From Nephrocerus scutellatus (taxonomy: Eukaryota > Arthropoda > Insecta > Diptera > Pipunculidae): 64,000 nt of DNA. The notes under the pieces were generated by a model. It saw nothing but the letters and a program-made list of their open reading frames with translations, made no database searches and was not told where the DNA came from. The position numbers were made by a program, and so were the translations under genes. The stretch lies in contig OX352762.1 in assembly GCA_947095585.1 (NCBI GenBank), positions 113,056,930 through 113,120,929 of the forward strand. The letters are read 5' to 3'. Shown here piece after piece: positions 1 through 12,316 of the stretch (the stretch's first letter is position 1; every line of letters begins with the position of its first letter).

Positions 1-715
1 GTTGTTCCCCAAGGCCCAACAATGTATATACTCTTCACAAATGACATGCCAATATTTTCGAATTGAACACTTGCTACGTTTGCTGGTGACACAGCCATTC
101 TTTCAGTTGAAAAGTTGGACTGGACTAAAAATGGGGCTTAAAGCTAAATAGCAGAAAAACCATAGATGTTAATTTTACTGACAAAAAGATTCAACATATT
201 CCAATTATTGTTAATGGGATACAAATTCCTTATTCCAATACAGCAAAGTACTTAGGAATGAACATGGACATGGATGGAAATTACGATGGAAGGACCATAC
301 AAAAAAGAAATGAGAGGAGCTTAATATTAAGCTAAGAAAACTCAATAGGCTCATCGGCAGAAGACCTGTTTTGTTGATACATAAAAAAAAACTTTAAAAC
401 CAGTATGGACATAGGGCATTCAACTCTGAGGGTGTGCTACTAAAAGTAACATAGAAAAAAATCAGCGCTTTCAAAACAAGGTATTAAGATGCATAGTAAA
501 TGCTCCATGGTATGTCAGAAACTCCAACTTACATCACGACCTTAAGCTAAATACTGTTGACGAAACGTTCCGTGAACTTGCAACAGCTCATCACTCAAGA
601 CTTGGACGACATGTTAACTAGGAAGCAGCGAAGCTTTGCGATACAACTGGGATTACTCGAAGACTACGGCGAATTAAACCACGCGATCTAACTGGGAACA
701 ACGTTATCTAGAGAT
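1..715 (+). mobile_element. Jockey-like non-LTR retrotransposon, degenerate 3' part
   Basis: The plus strand reads as the end of a reverse transcriptase. It starts in the VPQG motif at the window edge, continues through an ATFAGDTAIL segment (the catalytic FADD box with one D changed to G), then NTAKYLGMNMD, TLKPVWTYG, a VLRCIVNAPWYVRN segment and ATAHHSRLGRH near 590-620. This order is that of jockey-clade elements. Stops and frameshifts break every frame, so it is dead. An A-rich then T-rich stretch near 830-855 may be the remains of the tail. The 5' part lies outside the window. Confidence 0.8.
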
Positions 716-2214
716 ACAACAGAAATAAAAATTTGCTTAATGTAAAATATATAGGATTTAATATGTAAATATAACAAATGTAAACTACTCGTTAGTGTAA
801 ACTACTTGTAGTAAAAGGAAATTTTATAACACTTAAAAAAAAAAAATTTTTTTTAAGCTGAATGGCGAACTGTCAAGCTCTGCTTTACTATCTTAAATAC
901 ACACTTCGCATACTAACTAACTGGATACTGAGGAGTTGAAAAAATGTTGAGCTCAGATCAACATTTGTATATAAACTGCCATTCTTGAATCAGATATGAC
1001 AGTTTCTCAACCCCCCCACCCCCTTTCAACCAGGCAATTAACCTTTCAACTTTCAACAGTTATTCCATTTAAACATTGTCAACAATAACTAAATAAAACC
1101 TTCGTATTGCCCTCCAATTTTCATTGAAAATCTCCATTTAACCCCAAATAAATCATAAAACGAAACATTGTGTGAAACTTTCTTCAGAAATGGCCAAAAT
1201 GTTGCAAACTTTTCCATCAACTATTCAAGAAATTTCCATTTAGTCAATTTGCCCAGAAAATTTCATTCATTCATGATTTAAATCAAAACTTGAGTGGCTT
1301 TCAAAATCGGAAATTGCCAATTTAGGAATTTTATACGGGCAGGTATATATACCTAGGTAGGGCGGTCATACCTTCTTATACGTAACACTTGAAACTTCAA
1401 CTTCCAAAAGTGAACTTTTTTCAAAGATATTATACCTTTACCTGAAGATATTTTCCATCTCTCGAAACTTTAAACAACTTGCAGCGAAATCGTACGGACT
1501 AAATCAATTTGAACTAAATATAATAAAGACTGTATCTTAAAGTATATAAATGTATATATATATATTTGTATGTATGATGTATACGCCAGAATAGATGATA
1601 TGCTTGAATTTCGCTCGCATATTCTAAACGTGACAGCGTGACAGTGTGACAGCGTGACAGCCTGTTAACCACTGTGTCATCATTTATTGTTTATCTACAG
1701 CAGATACACGGATACATGAACAATTCTGAACGTGGAAATCAGTGATGCAGGCAAAGTAATTTGTACCAGCTATGTTCCAAATAATAATTAATTGAGCGAT
1801 GCATAATATTCCACAGACACGGTTTGGCTCTGTCCAATGGAGGATACTTTTGGAAACCTTGGTAAATTTATACGAGTACGTCCGATAGTGAAATTGGTTT
1901 GTGCGATTAACTGACTGGATAATGTGACCGTAAATTAGGTTCCCTCAATATCACTGAAGGGAAGCGTAATTGAAATCGTCTGCTCGCCTGATCGATCTGA
2001 GTACTAAATAAGCACAAACGTACATTATACAAGCTGGTGTACTGTGAACATATCCTATACATCCTCGTACATATATAAGGGGACAATAAGTCATTGTCAC
2101 TTAACCTCCTTAATCTTTATCGAGTTTGACTCTTCGTTATGCAAACAGGCAGCACGCATCAAGTGCACAAATTTCATATTACGAGTAGAGTCTCTCTATC
2201 TCTCTCTTTCTCTT
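716..2214. other. Unassigned AT-rich DNA
   Basis: No reading frame here looks coding and I recognise no RNA gene. Visible details are a C-run near 1012-1024, a (TA) run near 1553-1565 and the short tandem array at 1630-1661, listed separately. Confidence 0.5.
1630..1661. repeat. 8-bp minisatellite, four units
   Basis: Four head-to-tail copies of GTGACAGC (third unit GTGACAGT) are directly readable. No neighbouring gene is supported. Confidence 0.85.
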
Positions 2215-2216
2215 AA

Positions 2217-4035
2217 ATGCAAACGTCGTCAGCGTAGTCCGGATGTTTTAGTTTAGATGTAAGAGTCCAACTAATTCCTCCGTTTCCAGTAGATAAAGCT
2301 GCGCGGAGCACATCGCTAATCACCAACAAAAAAAGTATCGGCGATAGAATGCAACCTTGTCGTACCCCACTCTCGAATTCCTCTGACAGCTTTCGTCAAT
2401 GCAGCACATGACATTTAGAGCCATCATAGATTGCTTTAAAAATAGCTATTCCTATTAGTTTATCCTGCGCAAGGCGAGCCAGACAAACTGTCAAACGCCT
2501 TCTCAAAATCGGGAAATTGTTACTTCCGGCAGCTCCGTTTGATTTGGGTGCATATCGAATACACGGTTAAAGATCGTAAAGCAATGCTCCTTCCATCGCT
2601 TGAGCTGATCCTCATCTGAAACGAGTACGACACCATCTAGGCCTTTTTATTATATTAGCTAGAGCGGTGACCGCTTGTCAGCTCTTTGGTGATTCAGTAA
2701 ACTGTTCTGCTACCTGCTGCCTGCTCTCTGCTTCATCTGCTTCTGAGGCCAGGTTGTTAATATATTTACGTTTGTCACGTCTTACACTGCACTGCACTTC
2801 ACTAATTTTTCTTCGATACAGGCACTCTAGCTCGATTCTTGCTGCAGCTGGGGTATCTACAAATCGAGCAAATCGAACAAATAAGTGGCTTACGTTCTTC
2901 AACTCGCCTCCAGGTATCCTCGGTAAGCCACGTGCTGTCCCTTGCCGGGCTTCTACCAACAATACTGTCCGCTCCAGATGTGAAAACATTTTTCACAGCC
3001 TTCCAATGTTCTTGGATGGCTGTCGGCAGTGAGCTGCTGATTGCTTCCACTCCTTGCGATAAATGATTCCTTAATTGTTGGCGTACTGTCGATGTTATAC
3101 CTAGGCATTCGGATGATTGATATTGCGGATTCTTTGAACTGATGCAGTACGTAACTGGACAGTAGCTATCATAAGGTAATGATCCCGTAGCATACCCATG
3201 TCGGCTCCTCGTCTGTTTCGGACGTTTAAAAGACAGCTCCTAAAACGTCGGCTGATCGCCACATGGTCGATTTAGTTGGATGATGATTGCCTGTCAGTTG
3301 ACCTCCAACTGAACGTGTGGCAGGCCTTATGCTCAAACATGATGCCTCCTAAGGCAAGGTGATTGGTGTTGCAGAAATCAATAAATCTTTCACCCTTGTC
3401 ATTTCGTTCGCCAAGCCGTGCTTCCCAATCGCATGTTTGAGTCCTTCATTGTCGTTGCCTACTTGGTATTCAAGTCCCCCATCACGATGACGATATCTCC
3501 GTTCAGCGTCGTGTTAAATACAGCGCTTAGCTAATTGTAGAAGTTGTCATTTTCATCCTCAGTCGAAGGATTCGTTGAAGCGTAACACTGTATGATCGTG
3601 ACGCGCCGTACTCTAGTCCGAAATCTGGCCGATATGATCCTATCACTATGTGGGTGCCAGGAAATTAGGCCTCTGCGTGCTGTTGGCGTTATCAGCAGAC
3701 CCACTTCAGATTCACGGGAATTGCCGGAGGGTTTGCCGGAGATAGTAGCACAGTGTTACACGTTGGGATTGGTACTCTCCCGCGTCGAACCATCTTACTT
3801 CACTCACTCCCAGTATGTCCAAATTATATCGAAGAAACTCAGGTTCCCGTTGAAGAAATCTGGCATTTTGATGTCCTTCACTCCCTGAGTCAAGGAGCGT
3901 CCTCACATTCCAGAAACCAATCTTAGTCCGGGTACAATAGCCAAAAGTCGTCATTATTCGATCATTACTTATCCGAGGCGTTGTGTCGGTTTCCGTAGCG
4001 GGCATTTTTCGGTACCGCAGTGTACTAACCCACGT
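2217..4035 (-). mobile_element. RTE-like non-LTR retrotransposon, APE plus partial RT, decayed
   Basis: Read on the minus strand from about 4005, the sequence opens with an APE endonuclease start (TKIGFWNVRTLLDSG, then NLDILGVSEVRW). Near 3280-3150 comes the endonuclease end (IDHVAISRRFRSCLLNVR, RRGAD, DHYLM). Near 2830-2730 a linker reads EVQCSVRRDKRKYINNLA. Near 2640 there is LDGVVLVSDEDQLKRW. The RT ends with FEKAFDSL, SGVRQGCILSP and YADDVCI near 2235. Domain order and motifs fit the RTE-type APE/RT elements common in insects. The frame shifts repeatedly, RT between the linker and palm is shortened, and the copy stops just after the catalytic box. The clade call is from motifs alone. Confidence 0.8.
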
Positions 4036-4240
4036 TACCTATACTAGAAACGCTAGACCGTTCGCACTTGCAATTTTAGCCTACATATATAAAGATTTAT
4101 ACACATAGTTGCCCGGGGACCTCCACTAGGAGGTAGAGCAAGCACTACATCACGAACTTGATTGTTGCGCTACTGGCTAAAACCACGTTTTGAGCAGTCA
4201 GTAGTTTCCCGATCAATCGCAATGCAGATCCCCAATATTC

Positions 4241-4328
4241 ATATGTGTGCAAAAATATACATGCACAACACAAATGGTCGCGAGAAGCTAGGCCATTGAC
4301 CGCAAAGGTCTGTCGTGCCAAATATTTT
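4241..4328 (+). mobile_element. tRNA-derived SINE (family H), 3' fragment
   Basis: This matches the 3' part of the SINE at 26641-26899 in the plus orientation. Shared blocks are ATATACATGC, CAACACAAATGGT, GACCGCAA and the terminal GGTCTGTCG, followed by an A/T-rich run. The tRNA-like head is absent. Confidence 0.6.
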
Positions 4329-6034
4329 TATAACTTACTCTAGTTAAGCAACAAAACCAACAATTTCCATCATTTATATTAAATTTTTCATCATCCACTT
4401 GTAAAATGTGAAGATGATATTTTGATTGTGATTTCATATTTTTGTCCTTGGGCGTGCAAAGCCTCAGCCTTGGATGTATTGTAAATTTTCAAAAATTCTC
4501 TGTTAGGCGTCTCGTTAAGCCTCTGTCCAGTGGAGATCTCCCAGTGGCTGATAATCTCAAAAATCGATTCAATCCGGAATCGTCTACTGTCTTGTGCCAT
4601 AGACTAACGAGTATGAGAACCAGGCGCTTAATAGAAAATAATTGACCCCCATTACGGTAACAATATTAGATTCTGCCGTGCGTGCTTGAGATTGTGCAAT
4701 AATTGGGTTAAACGATGGCGAGTTGATGTCCTTTTGGCTGGTTTGCTTCCCTGTTTGCGTGATTGTGTTACGGAAAATGCTGGTTTGTCTTGTTTGGTTA
4801 CACTTTTAAGTAAATTATTCCCTCGAGTTTTAAGCATTTAAAAATTCTTACGTTATAGATGTAGGTAGTATATAGTTATAGAGTAATTTTTTGCGTTGGA
4901 TCATATATAGACCCAACTGTAATCGAATTGGTGTAACCCTAACGAACGTCTAATTGCAAAAAGAATGATTTTGGGCATAGAATACCAACACCTCATGACG
5001 GACACAACTTAGGTTTTATTATCAGTATGGGATAAGCGATTTCTTTAAATGTAGGTTTGGCTTTTTGGAAACGGTGACATGCTTTGAAGATTTGAGATTT
5101 GAGAGATTTTCTCTGTTACAACCGTTCCCACAGAACGTTACTCTACTGAAAAAGCAACAAACCTCTTCCTTCAATGAAGGCAACAATTTACGCGATCAGT
5201 AAATTTAATCTGATCGTAATTTGCTGGTAGTCTGGCTTAAGTCACATTTTCCTCTACTTTTAAAATGCGAACGTGTGTCGCAGCATTTACACGGCTAGCT
5301 GGCACTTTTTGGCACTAACTATAAATTCACTTAAGGAGTAACGAGCCAGCTATCTGTTCGTTCGTGTGAGTTGTATCGACACTTTAAAAGATGCTTGTCA
5401 CTCTGTCGAAGACAACAACAACGTTGCTAGTCAGGATAATAAAATTTCAAGTTAATTTGTGTAATGCGATTTTAAAGCTCATCACTATTTCACTGGATGA
5501 CATGGTAACGCATGGCGCAACAACATGCACGGCATCGGGGTATTGGTATTTTCGCACACTTTTGCCATTGCTGCATAATATGTATGTGCCCACACACGGC
5601 AAGGATACATTTCAGCCTAATTATTAACAATTGAATGGTAATGATGGGAATTACCTACAGGATGTACATCACAGCCGGATTTCCTCTGCTTTAATGTATG
5701 CCAACTTAACCAATATTGACGTGGACGACTGGTTTAAATGACTTTTATCGTTGTTGGGCGTTGGCTGGCCTAAGTGGAGTGGAGCATTATATTGGATTTG
5801 ATGGTGTTTATGGTTGAGAGTTTTATCGTTCGTTGGAAATTTACGCTACTCGAGCAATGGAAATTTCGCTTAATGAGAAACGCATAATTATATAGCAAAA
5901 GTGCACAGTAAGTTGCTTCGTCGTTTCTATTTCACTTTGCGCAAAATATCATGCGAGACACTTGTACAGAAAAGGCACATAGGTTGAATACCACTGTTGT
6001 GTATCTGCTTGCATTGTTCCGATTTCGGTCTCGG
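4329..6034. other. Unassigned AT-rich DNA
   Basis: Only short open frames occur and none shows a recognisable motif or sensible composition. I see no repeat shared with the rest of the window. Confidence 0.45.
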
Positions 6035-6580
6035 TTATCATCATCATATTAATTGGCTCTACAATTGGGGTCCGGTTCTGGGCTCCAGCAAAAAGTCTCT
6101 CCAGTTTTGCATCCCTAAACTCTGGGCGTCCTGGTCTACGCAATTCTTTTAGCGTAGGCTTGGCCGTCCTCGCTGTCGTGTTCGATAAATCCTACCAAAA
6201 AAGACTTTTCGAGCTGGATCCTCTTCACTCATGCGAGCTTGGTGCCCTGCCCACCGGAGCCTACCGACCTTAATTCTTTTTCAAGATGTCGATATCGCGG
6301 TAACGCTCGTAAATATAATCATCATAGAGTCTCCAGAATCGTCCTTCCTCACATACGGGGCCAACAATTCTCCGTTAGACTCTTCTTTCGAACGCGGTTA
6401 AGAGGTCAGAATGCTTTTTGCTAAGCAACCAAGTCTCCGATCCATATGTGAGTTCTGGTATGACCATTGTCTTATACACCAGCAGTTTGGATGTTATGGT
6501 TAAGTTCCTGGATTTGAAGAATATTGACAGACTACTGTAGGCTTTGTTGGCTTTTAGCAACCGTGGGCGTATTCATTTCA
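6035..6580 (-). mobile_element. Family A RTE-like element, 3' fragment (copy a)
   Basis: Minus-strand reading gives the conserved C-terminal region of family A: LLKANKAYSSLSIFFKSRN, then LLVYKTMVIPELTYGSETW, an ERRV block and weak remains of the FRRH and RWAGH region. The 3' end is the family end, a segment complementary to TTGGCTCTACAA next to a short ATC repeat at 6037-6047. It is 5' truncated and carries stops. The same protein block is found in copies e, f, h and j. Confidence 0.8.
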
Positions 6581-8095
6581 TTTCATTTGCGACTAAATGA
6601 CATCCAATCGAAAGTAACCGTTCTTCTCTTCTCTTTATATCTTCCTCGTATCTTTTTTGGTACCTCATAATATAAGTGCTATGATATGCAAGATCAATAC
6701 GTGCACTTTTTACGGTGGAAATTTACAAACACATCGCACATACACAATCCATACATACATTTCATTATGTATTGGGGCGTCTAACTGCTATGATAGCTTA
6801 GTGAAAGTCAAGATAAGATGTTTATCTGTTAATTACATTTCTCCCTTCGTCGCAATCTCCGTCACATTGCTTCGTTCACAGGGATTACAAAAGCAAATCC
6901 TCAAACAAGAATGATACGCTGCTAAAAAAAATTGAAATAAAAATAAAAGAATCCAACCATGTCAGTTAAATAGAACAGAAAATCCTTTTGGCAAACACTT
7001 TTATCCGTCGTCGCTCCGCCCTTTGAATTTCTCTCTATGAATTTCTAAATCCTTTGATAAAAGATAACTTAAAATCTTTCTTTCCAAGGAAAAAGGAATA
7101 TACTTTAATGCTGTCTTCCGTTATTGTTTTTTTTTTGTTGGTTGTTGTCGGGACGCTCTACCTTTCGTCGCCGATTTAAACAACTGTGTTAGATATAGTC
7201 AACCGTTCCAAGACCACACAAAACACACACAAAGATGAAATTTTTCATAATAATGTAATATAACACGTGTCAGACCAAATTTTCACTGTCAAATCAATGC
7301 TGTTAATACTGAAGGAAGAGGATTTCCGTTTACAGTGCGAATGTGATGAAACTTGTCATGACATTTTGTGCGAAAAGTAAATAAGTGATTTTTTTAGCTT
7401 TGTCAAGAATACGTAATCCGTATGCAATTTGAAGACACGCAGTACGAGTATGTGTATGTATATATTGTCTAGTTTACCTGAAAATATCGTAAAATATAAC
7501 CCAGCGATACCGAAAACCATGGATTCGACACTAATATCGGACACCCTCACCCACAAAGAAAACATGTTACCCCCTACCAACAGTATTTGATTCCAGATTT
7601 TAAGTAATACCAAGTTTGGTTAAAATTGGTCTAGGCGTCCCAGAGTTGTAATATATTTTTATATATAAATTCTCTATTTTATAAGATAAGAGCATATAGG
7701 TATACAAGTACGGATTAAAATTCTGTAAATAATCGATACAAATGGCTTTTATCTCACTTTCCTTATTTCCAGTTAATTTTTTACCTTTTACGTATTTTTT
7801 TATATCACTTTTGCTGTTGGAATTCAGATTTTTTCTCCAGCTTCCATAGAAACCGATGTGTTATGAATGGATAAGGAGGTGGGCACATACTTGAAGATTT
7901 ATGAGTGTAGCCATTAAACAAAATACTCATAAAAATTAAAAATTTTCACGTTAATTCTCTTATCGGAAAATCTGATACACACACTGTGTGCTCACTTTGA
8001 ATAAAATCGAGTTAGTTTGGAAAAAATGTATGAATGCTTGGACTCACGAGGATTTATGTGTAAACATGTGTTAGTTCATATCAGATAAGTAATCA
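6581..8095. other. Unassigned AT-rich DNA with a piece of repeat family G
   Basis: No gene is supported. Near 7928-7965 a stretch with CATAAAAATTAAAA and TAATTCTCT matches repeat family G (see 25575-26040). The rest is AT-rich without visible structure. Confidence 0.45.
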
Positions 8096-8282
8096 GGATG
8101 GTAGAAAAACGGGTCGTCCGAGAAATACATGGCGCCGAACAGTTGAGGAGCAGCCACGGCAATTGGGGAAGAGTTGGAGAGAGCTGAAGCTCATTGCCAG
8201 GAACTGCACGCGATAGCGCGTAGGCGTAGTTGAGGCCCTAGGACCAACAAGGGGATATAGGACATAAGTAAGTAAGTAATTA
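8096..8282 (+). mobile_element. RTE-like element, extreme 3' end with AAGT tail
   Basis: The plus strand encodes RKTGRPRNTWRRTVEEQPRQ, then LGKSWRELKLIARNCTR, and VEALGPTRGYRT before a stop. This is the well-known C-terminal GRPRxTWRRTVE block of many RTE-type elements. The stop is followed by ATAAGTAAGTAAGTAATT, a short tandem AAGT tail, which is how RTE elements typically end. Only the last 180 bp or so remain. It may belong to the same type as the copy at 2217-4035. Confidence 0.75.
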
Positions 8283-8289
8283 ATACCCA

Positions 8290-8860
8290 TCTCATAAACC
8301 CTCCTCAAAACTCCATTATGACCACATCAAGACTCCACCCAAGACCCTCTCAAAACCCCTTCATAACTCCTCAAAACTTATCAAGACCATCTGTAACCGC
8401 CCTCCAGAACCCACTCAAACCCCCATCAAGACCTCCTCAAGGTAACCCCAAGACCTCTAAATACCGTCTCAAAACCTACTCAAGACAGCCTCAAACCAAC
8501 TCAAGACCAGCTCGGATCCGTAAACCACCTCCAGATTCCACTGCAACCCTCCTCAGGGCTTCATCAATACCACCTCTATGCCCCCTTAAGACCTTCTAGA
8601 AATCCCCTCAAAACCCCATCAAGACCACTCTCAAGACACCCTCAAGATGCCCTCAAGACTCTCTAATGGCCGCAGTCAAGACGCCATCAAGACCTCTTCA
8701 AAATACCCTCAAAACCCCCTTAAGACCCCGAAAAGGCCCTCTCAAAACCCCTCAAGACCTACTTCCACACTTCCACTACACTCAATACCGCCTCAAAACC
8801 CCCTCAAGACTCCACTCAAGACTATCTTAAAACTGCCTCAAAACCAACTGAAAAACTTCC
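8290..8860 (+). repeat. Degenerate CTCAAGACC / CTCAAAACC array
   Basis: About 570 bp of plus strand is built from variants of CTCAAGACCC and CTCAAAACCC spaced about 9 to 16 bases apart, with very few G residues outside the AAGACC core. Two open frames across it (8318-8599, 8647-8928) are proline/serine-rich by-products of the repeat. A similar AAAGACC array lies at 40457-40705. Confidence 0.8.
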
Positions 8861-8861
8861 A

Positions 8862-8935
8862 AATTTTTATAGAAAGTGTTGTCAGTGTCAGTAGTGGATT
8901 AAAAATTGATCACAAGACGCGAAGTTAACATAGAG
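8862..8935 (+). repeat. Repeat family G, deleted copy
   Basis: The segment carries AATTTTTATAGAAAGTGTTGTC, shortened here, then GGATTAAAAATTGATCACAAG and ACGCGAAGTTAACATAGAGA. These match blocks in the copies at 26345-26635 and 37148-37425, but the middle (GTGTGCAAAATTTCAATAAA) is missing. It directly follows the AGACC array. Confidence 0.6.
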
Positions 8936-11900
8936 AATTAAAAAAATTGAAAGGAATAAAATTAAAGTATTATATGCACTCGTATATACTGGCGAACTAA
9001 TAGTGTATGTGTACGATAATCATAATTTTAAATAAGATTCTAGTATTTATACATAATAAGTGAAACCAAGAAAGTTTGCTTCAAGGAAAATTTTAAAGAG
9101 GATTTTCTCGGCCTGGTGTTTTGTCTACTCAGAATAATAAATCGGTTGTGGCAGAATATATAAGCTCCAAATCGGTTTTTCTTATCTAGAAATTTGCTTA
9201 AGACATTATTAGCTTTGTCATCAGATGTCTCGCTTTCTAGAAAAGCCAAGCGTCTTTGTCTTTACTTTTGCTCTTATCTGGTTGTATTGAGGCATAAAGC
9301 CTTATGAAATATGTTAGAAATGTTAAAATGGGTTCGTCTACAATGAGTTCTCATTAAACAAATTTTTGGAACCGATGAACCGACAACTTAAATTTAACTA
9401 CGTGTATGATGGTTTTTTCTTTAATGTACACATGTGGAAGGGGTTTGAATAATTATAATGCTATGCATAGTGTAGGCGTTATGAAATTAAGAGGACATCT
9501 ATGCACATGTGTCTTTAATGCCTGTGAAACTTTACCATAGGTATCACAGAACTCGGCAATTGATTCTACATTATTTATACAGGAATTTCTGTATTGATCA
9601 GTGCGTCCGAAGATGCTCAGGGTGTGCATGTGGGTTTCATTTATTCAACTAGTAATGCGAATGGGTTGGACAATAGACAGTATACACCTGGCTATTTATA
9701 TTGAATACTTTTTGTGGTAATAGCGGTAGACAGTGACTAGTAGGAAACATTATGGCGATTTTCGAACGCATCTGTTGTATTCTCGATATTTACGTCACCA
9801 ACAAGTTTTGACAACAGAGTTTAGCATTGGGTTTTACAAGCGTTTAATTCAACTTTGTTGCGTCATTCCCATATTGTAATGCTTTCAAGACTTAAAGTGC
9901 ATACGTAACTTTAAAGTTCAACTTGAGAAGCAGGAGAAATGTCAAGTACTGTGAACACATAGCAAAAGTTGTTACTGCTGTCGTCAGGGAAAGAATGAAT
10001 TGCATTAGAAATAGCAGACAACAGATCATTAATGAAAAAATAAGAAACAGAGCCAGAAACAGAACAGAGAAGACAAACGTTTATGCAGTATAATCGCCCA
10101 CTGACCTTTTACCCTCTGACATCCACCCCACTGATCCCATCCACCCCTTAACCATCTCAGCAACCCAGACAACTGCAGAACAGAACAAATCGAACCCTAC
10201 ATAACTGACAACCCGCATACTTACCTCCCACCCACTGACACCCTTACCACTGACCTCAGTACAAAAATCCCATGGAAAAGAGTACCTTCTGTTTTTCCCG
10301 AATTTTCCAATTTTCCAGGCAACTTTTCCTATTTTACTTTTAGTATAAACCTTATTGGGACTATGGTGAACATTTTCAAATAATAATGAGCAAAATCGAA
10401 CCATCAGTTCTTAAGTTATGCGATTACCAACGAACAGCATTTCAATTTTATTAACATAGATGTTAACACCACTGAACACTTTACGTTGTTGTCATTATTT
10501 TTAAATTTCACTTTGTTCTGATATTATAATTTCTATCTTTTCTGTCCAGTGGAGCTTCGCTTCCCGCAAGTCTAGTCAGCGCTGGCACAGTCAAATTGGC
10601 GTAGTGGTGACATTCATGAAAACATAACATAATGTAGGCCCCCGGAATAAGGTATCCGATCCCTTCTAAAATATGGCATTTCCTGTATTCTTGAAACACC
10701 AAATATCTCTGTGCAAAACTGCAGGAAGTTTGAGTTATTGCGATATACGAGTATATACCAGCTTTATGTCGTTTTATTATTAAATTCGTAACTCTAATTT
10801 TTCGGTTAAACAATCAAAATTCCATTTTATCTTGTCAAAATAATTGGCGTATCTAAAACTAAAACAAAAATAAATTGTTTTGTGTGGGATTCATGGTGGA
10901 GAAGCTCTTCTTCAATGATGCTGGTATACTTCAGTGTCGTGTCCCATAAATCATACCGCAAACGATGATTCGAACGGGTATTTCTGGTTCATGATACTAC
11001 AGCTAACCTGAGATATTAATTAGTTAATTATTAATTGAACTTGAAAGCTATTCAAAAATTATTACAATTGTCATGGTCAACCCTATATTGGGCACGCCGG
11101 ATTCTATGATGATTTTATAAATGATCGGAAACATAATCTATGAAAGTAATTAGAGTATATACAGAGATCAATTACGTTGTTTTATTAGCTAATATTAGCT
11201 TACAATATTTGCGAAGCGAAGAATATGTGCACCTCGTCAATCGGAGTATGGCAAAGCAAATGAATATAAGTACCCCAGCAGAGCAACACCAAATCTGATT
11301 GTTTATCCCCAAAACAAAAAAATACAATTCATTCAACAGGACAATTATACCGGGATGCAAGGTATGCAAGACCAGTTTCAAACAACAAAACTTTCTAATG
11401 AATTAAACTTTCACAACCAATCCATCAATTTTCTATTTCTTAATTAATCCTCCAGCAAATCCATTCAAAGGCAATCAGAAAAAGACATCGAAACAGTTTT
11501 TTTTTTGCATTGAAGTACTTAGATAACGCCAACGAAAATGGTCCATTGAAGAGTGTACGACAGTTTCCATCCTAATGCTAATGGCTTGGTAGTAGTAGTA
11601 CGCTGTGTACTTACTAGATGTTAGAACACAGCCGGCTACGTCTACATATATGTACTCACATGACTCTTTATTATTGTCTACTGCTGGATAGCATCTACCC
11701 ATCCACAATTACTAGGATTTTGCACTAAATTGAACTCCGGCGAGAACGACAACGACAACGAACTGCCACCAAACAACATTCATTACAGGTAACATGGTGC
11801 GACGGTGAACGTATGTACGATCGAGTACATAGATATACACTGCGGTTCACTAGATCAGAAGCAGGCAATTTTGAGAAGTAAAAATTATCTTTCCCCCGTT

Positions 11901-11984
11901 GTATGGCATGGCAGTGAGAGAAAAATTTGTGAAAGAAAGAGTGGTTCATGTTGAATGCAATGGTAAATTTCAAAATTTTAAGAG
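8936..11984. other. Unassigned AT-rich DNA
   Basis: No coding region is supported over about 3 kb. Between about 10085 and 10260 the plus strand is C-rich and repeats CCACTGAC-like words, which opens a chance frame on the minus strand. Otherwise I see no structure. Confidence 0.4.
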
Positions 11985-12306
11985 AACAAGCTTACAGCAG
12001 TCAGACTAGTCTCCAATTCAGCTGTTTCGACAGCTAAAATCAGAGAAGCAGCTGGTGTTACTGCAAGTAAATCTACCCTTCGTTGTGTAATTCGTAGTGC
12101 CAAACAACTCAAGCGACTAAAGCGGATGAAACAGCCAGCACATAATGCTTCGCGAAAGATTCAACCCTTACAATTCGCAAAAGATTACATGACCTCGGAT
12201 ATGCAACAAAGAGCAGGTTCAAATAACTGGAAAAAAGTAGTATTTTCTGACGAAAAAAAGTTCAATTCAAATGGACTGGATGGCTATAGCTTTTACTTCC
12301 ATAATC
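11985..12306 (+). mobile_element. Tc1/mariner-superfamily transposase fragment (Tc3/Minos-like)
   Basis: Plus-strand reading gives a helix-turn-helix-like stretch (VSTAKIREAAGVTASKSTLR, then CVIRSAKQLKRLKRMKQP). It is followed by the start of the DDE domain, with AKDYMTSDMQQ, NWKKVVFSDEKKFN and NGLDGYSFYFHNL. The FSDEKKFN block with its first catalytic D is typical of Tc1/Tc3-type transposases. The rest of the catalytic domain is missing and family A copy b starts within about 10 bases. It is a dead fragment. Confidence 0.75.
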
Positions 12307-12316
12307 TTAAGATTTG

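Noticed and set aside
8290..8860. CRISPR-like array
   Set aside because: Units are short, degenerate and without unique spacers, and the DNA is eukaryotic.
8318..8928. Proline/serine-rich frames
   Set aside because: They are produced by the CTCAAGACC repeat array and have no independent support.
10081..10404. 107-codon frame on the minus strand
   Set aside because: Arises from the C-rich CCACTGAC-like stretch; Trp/Val/Gly-rich with no motif.
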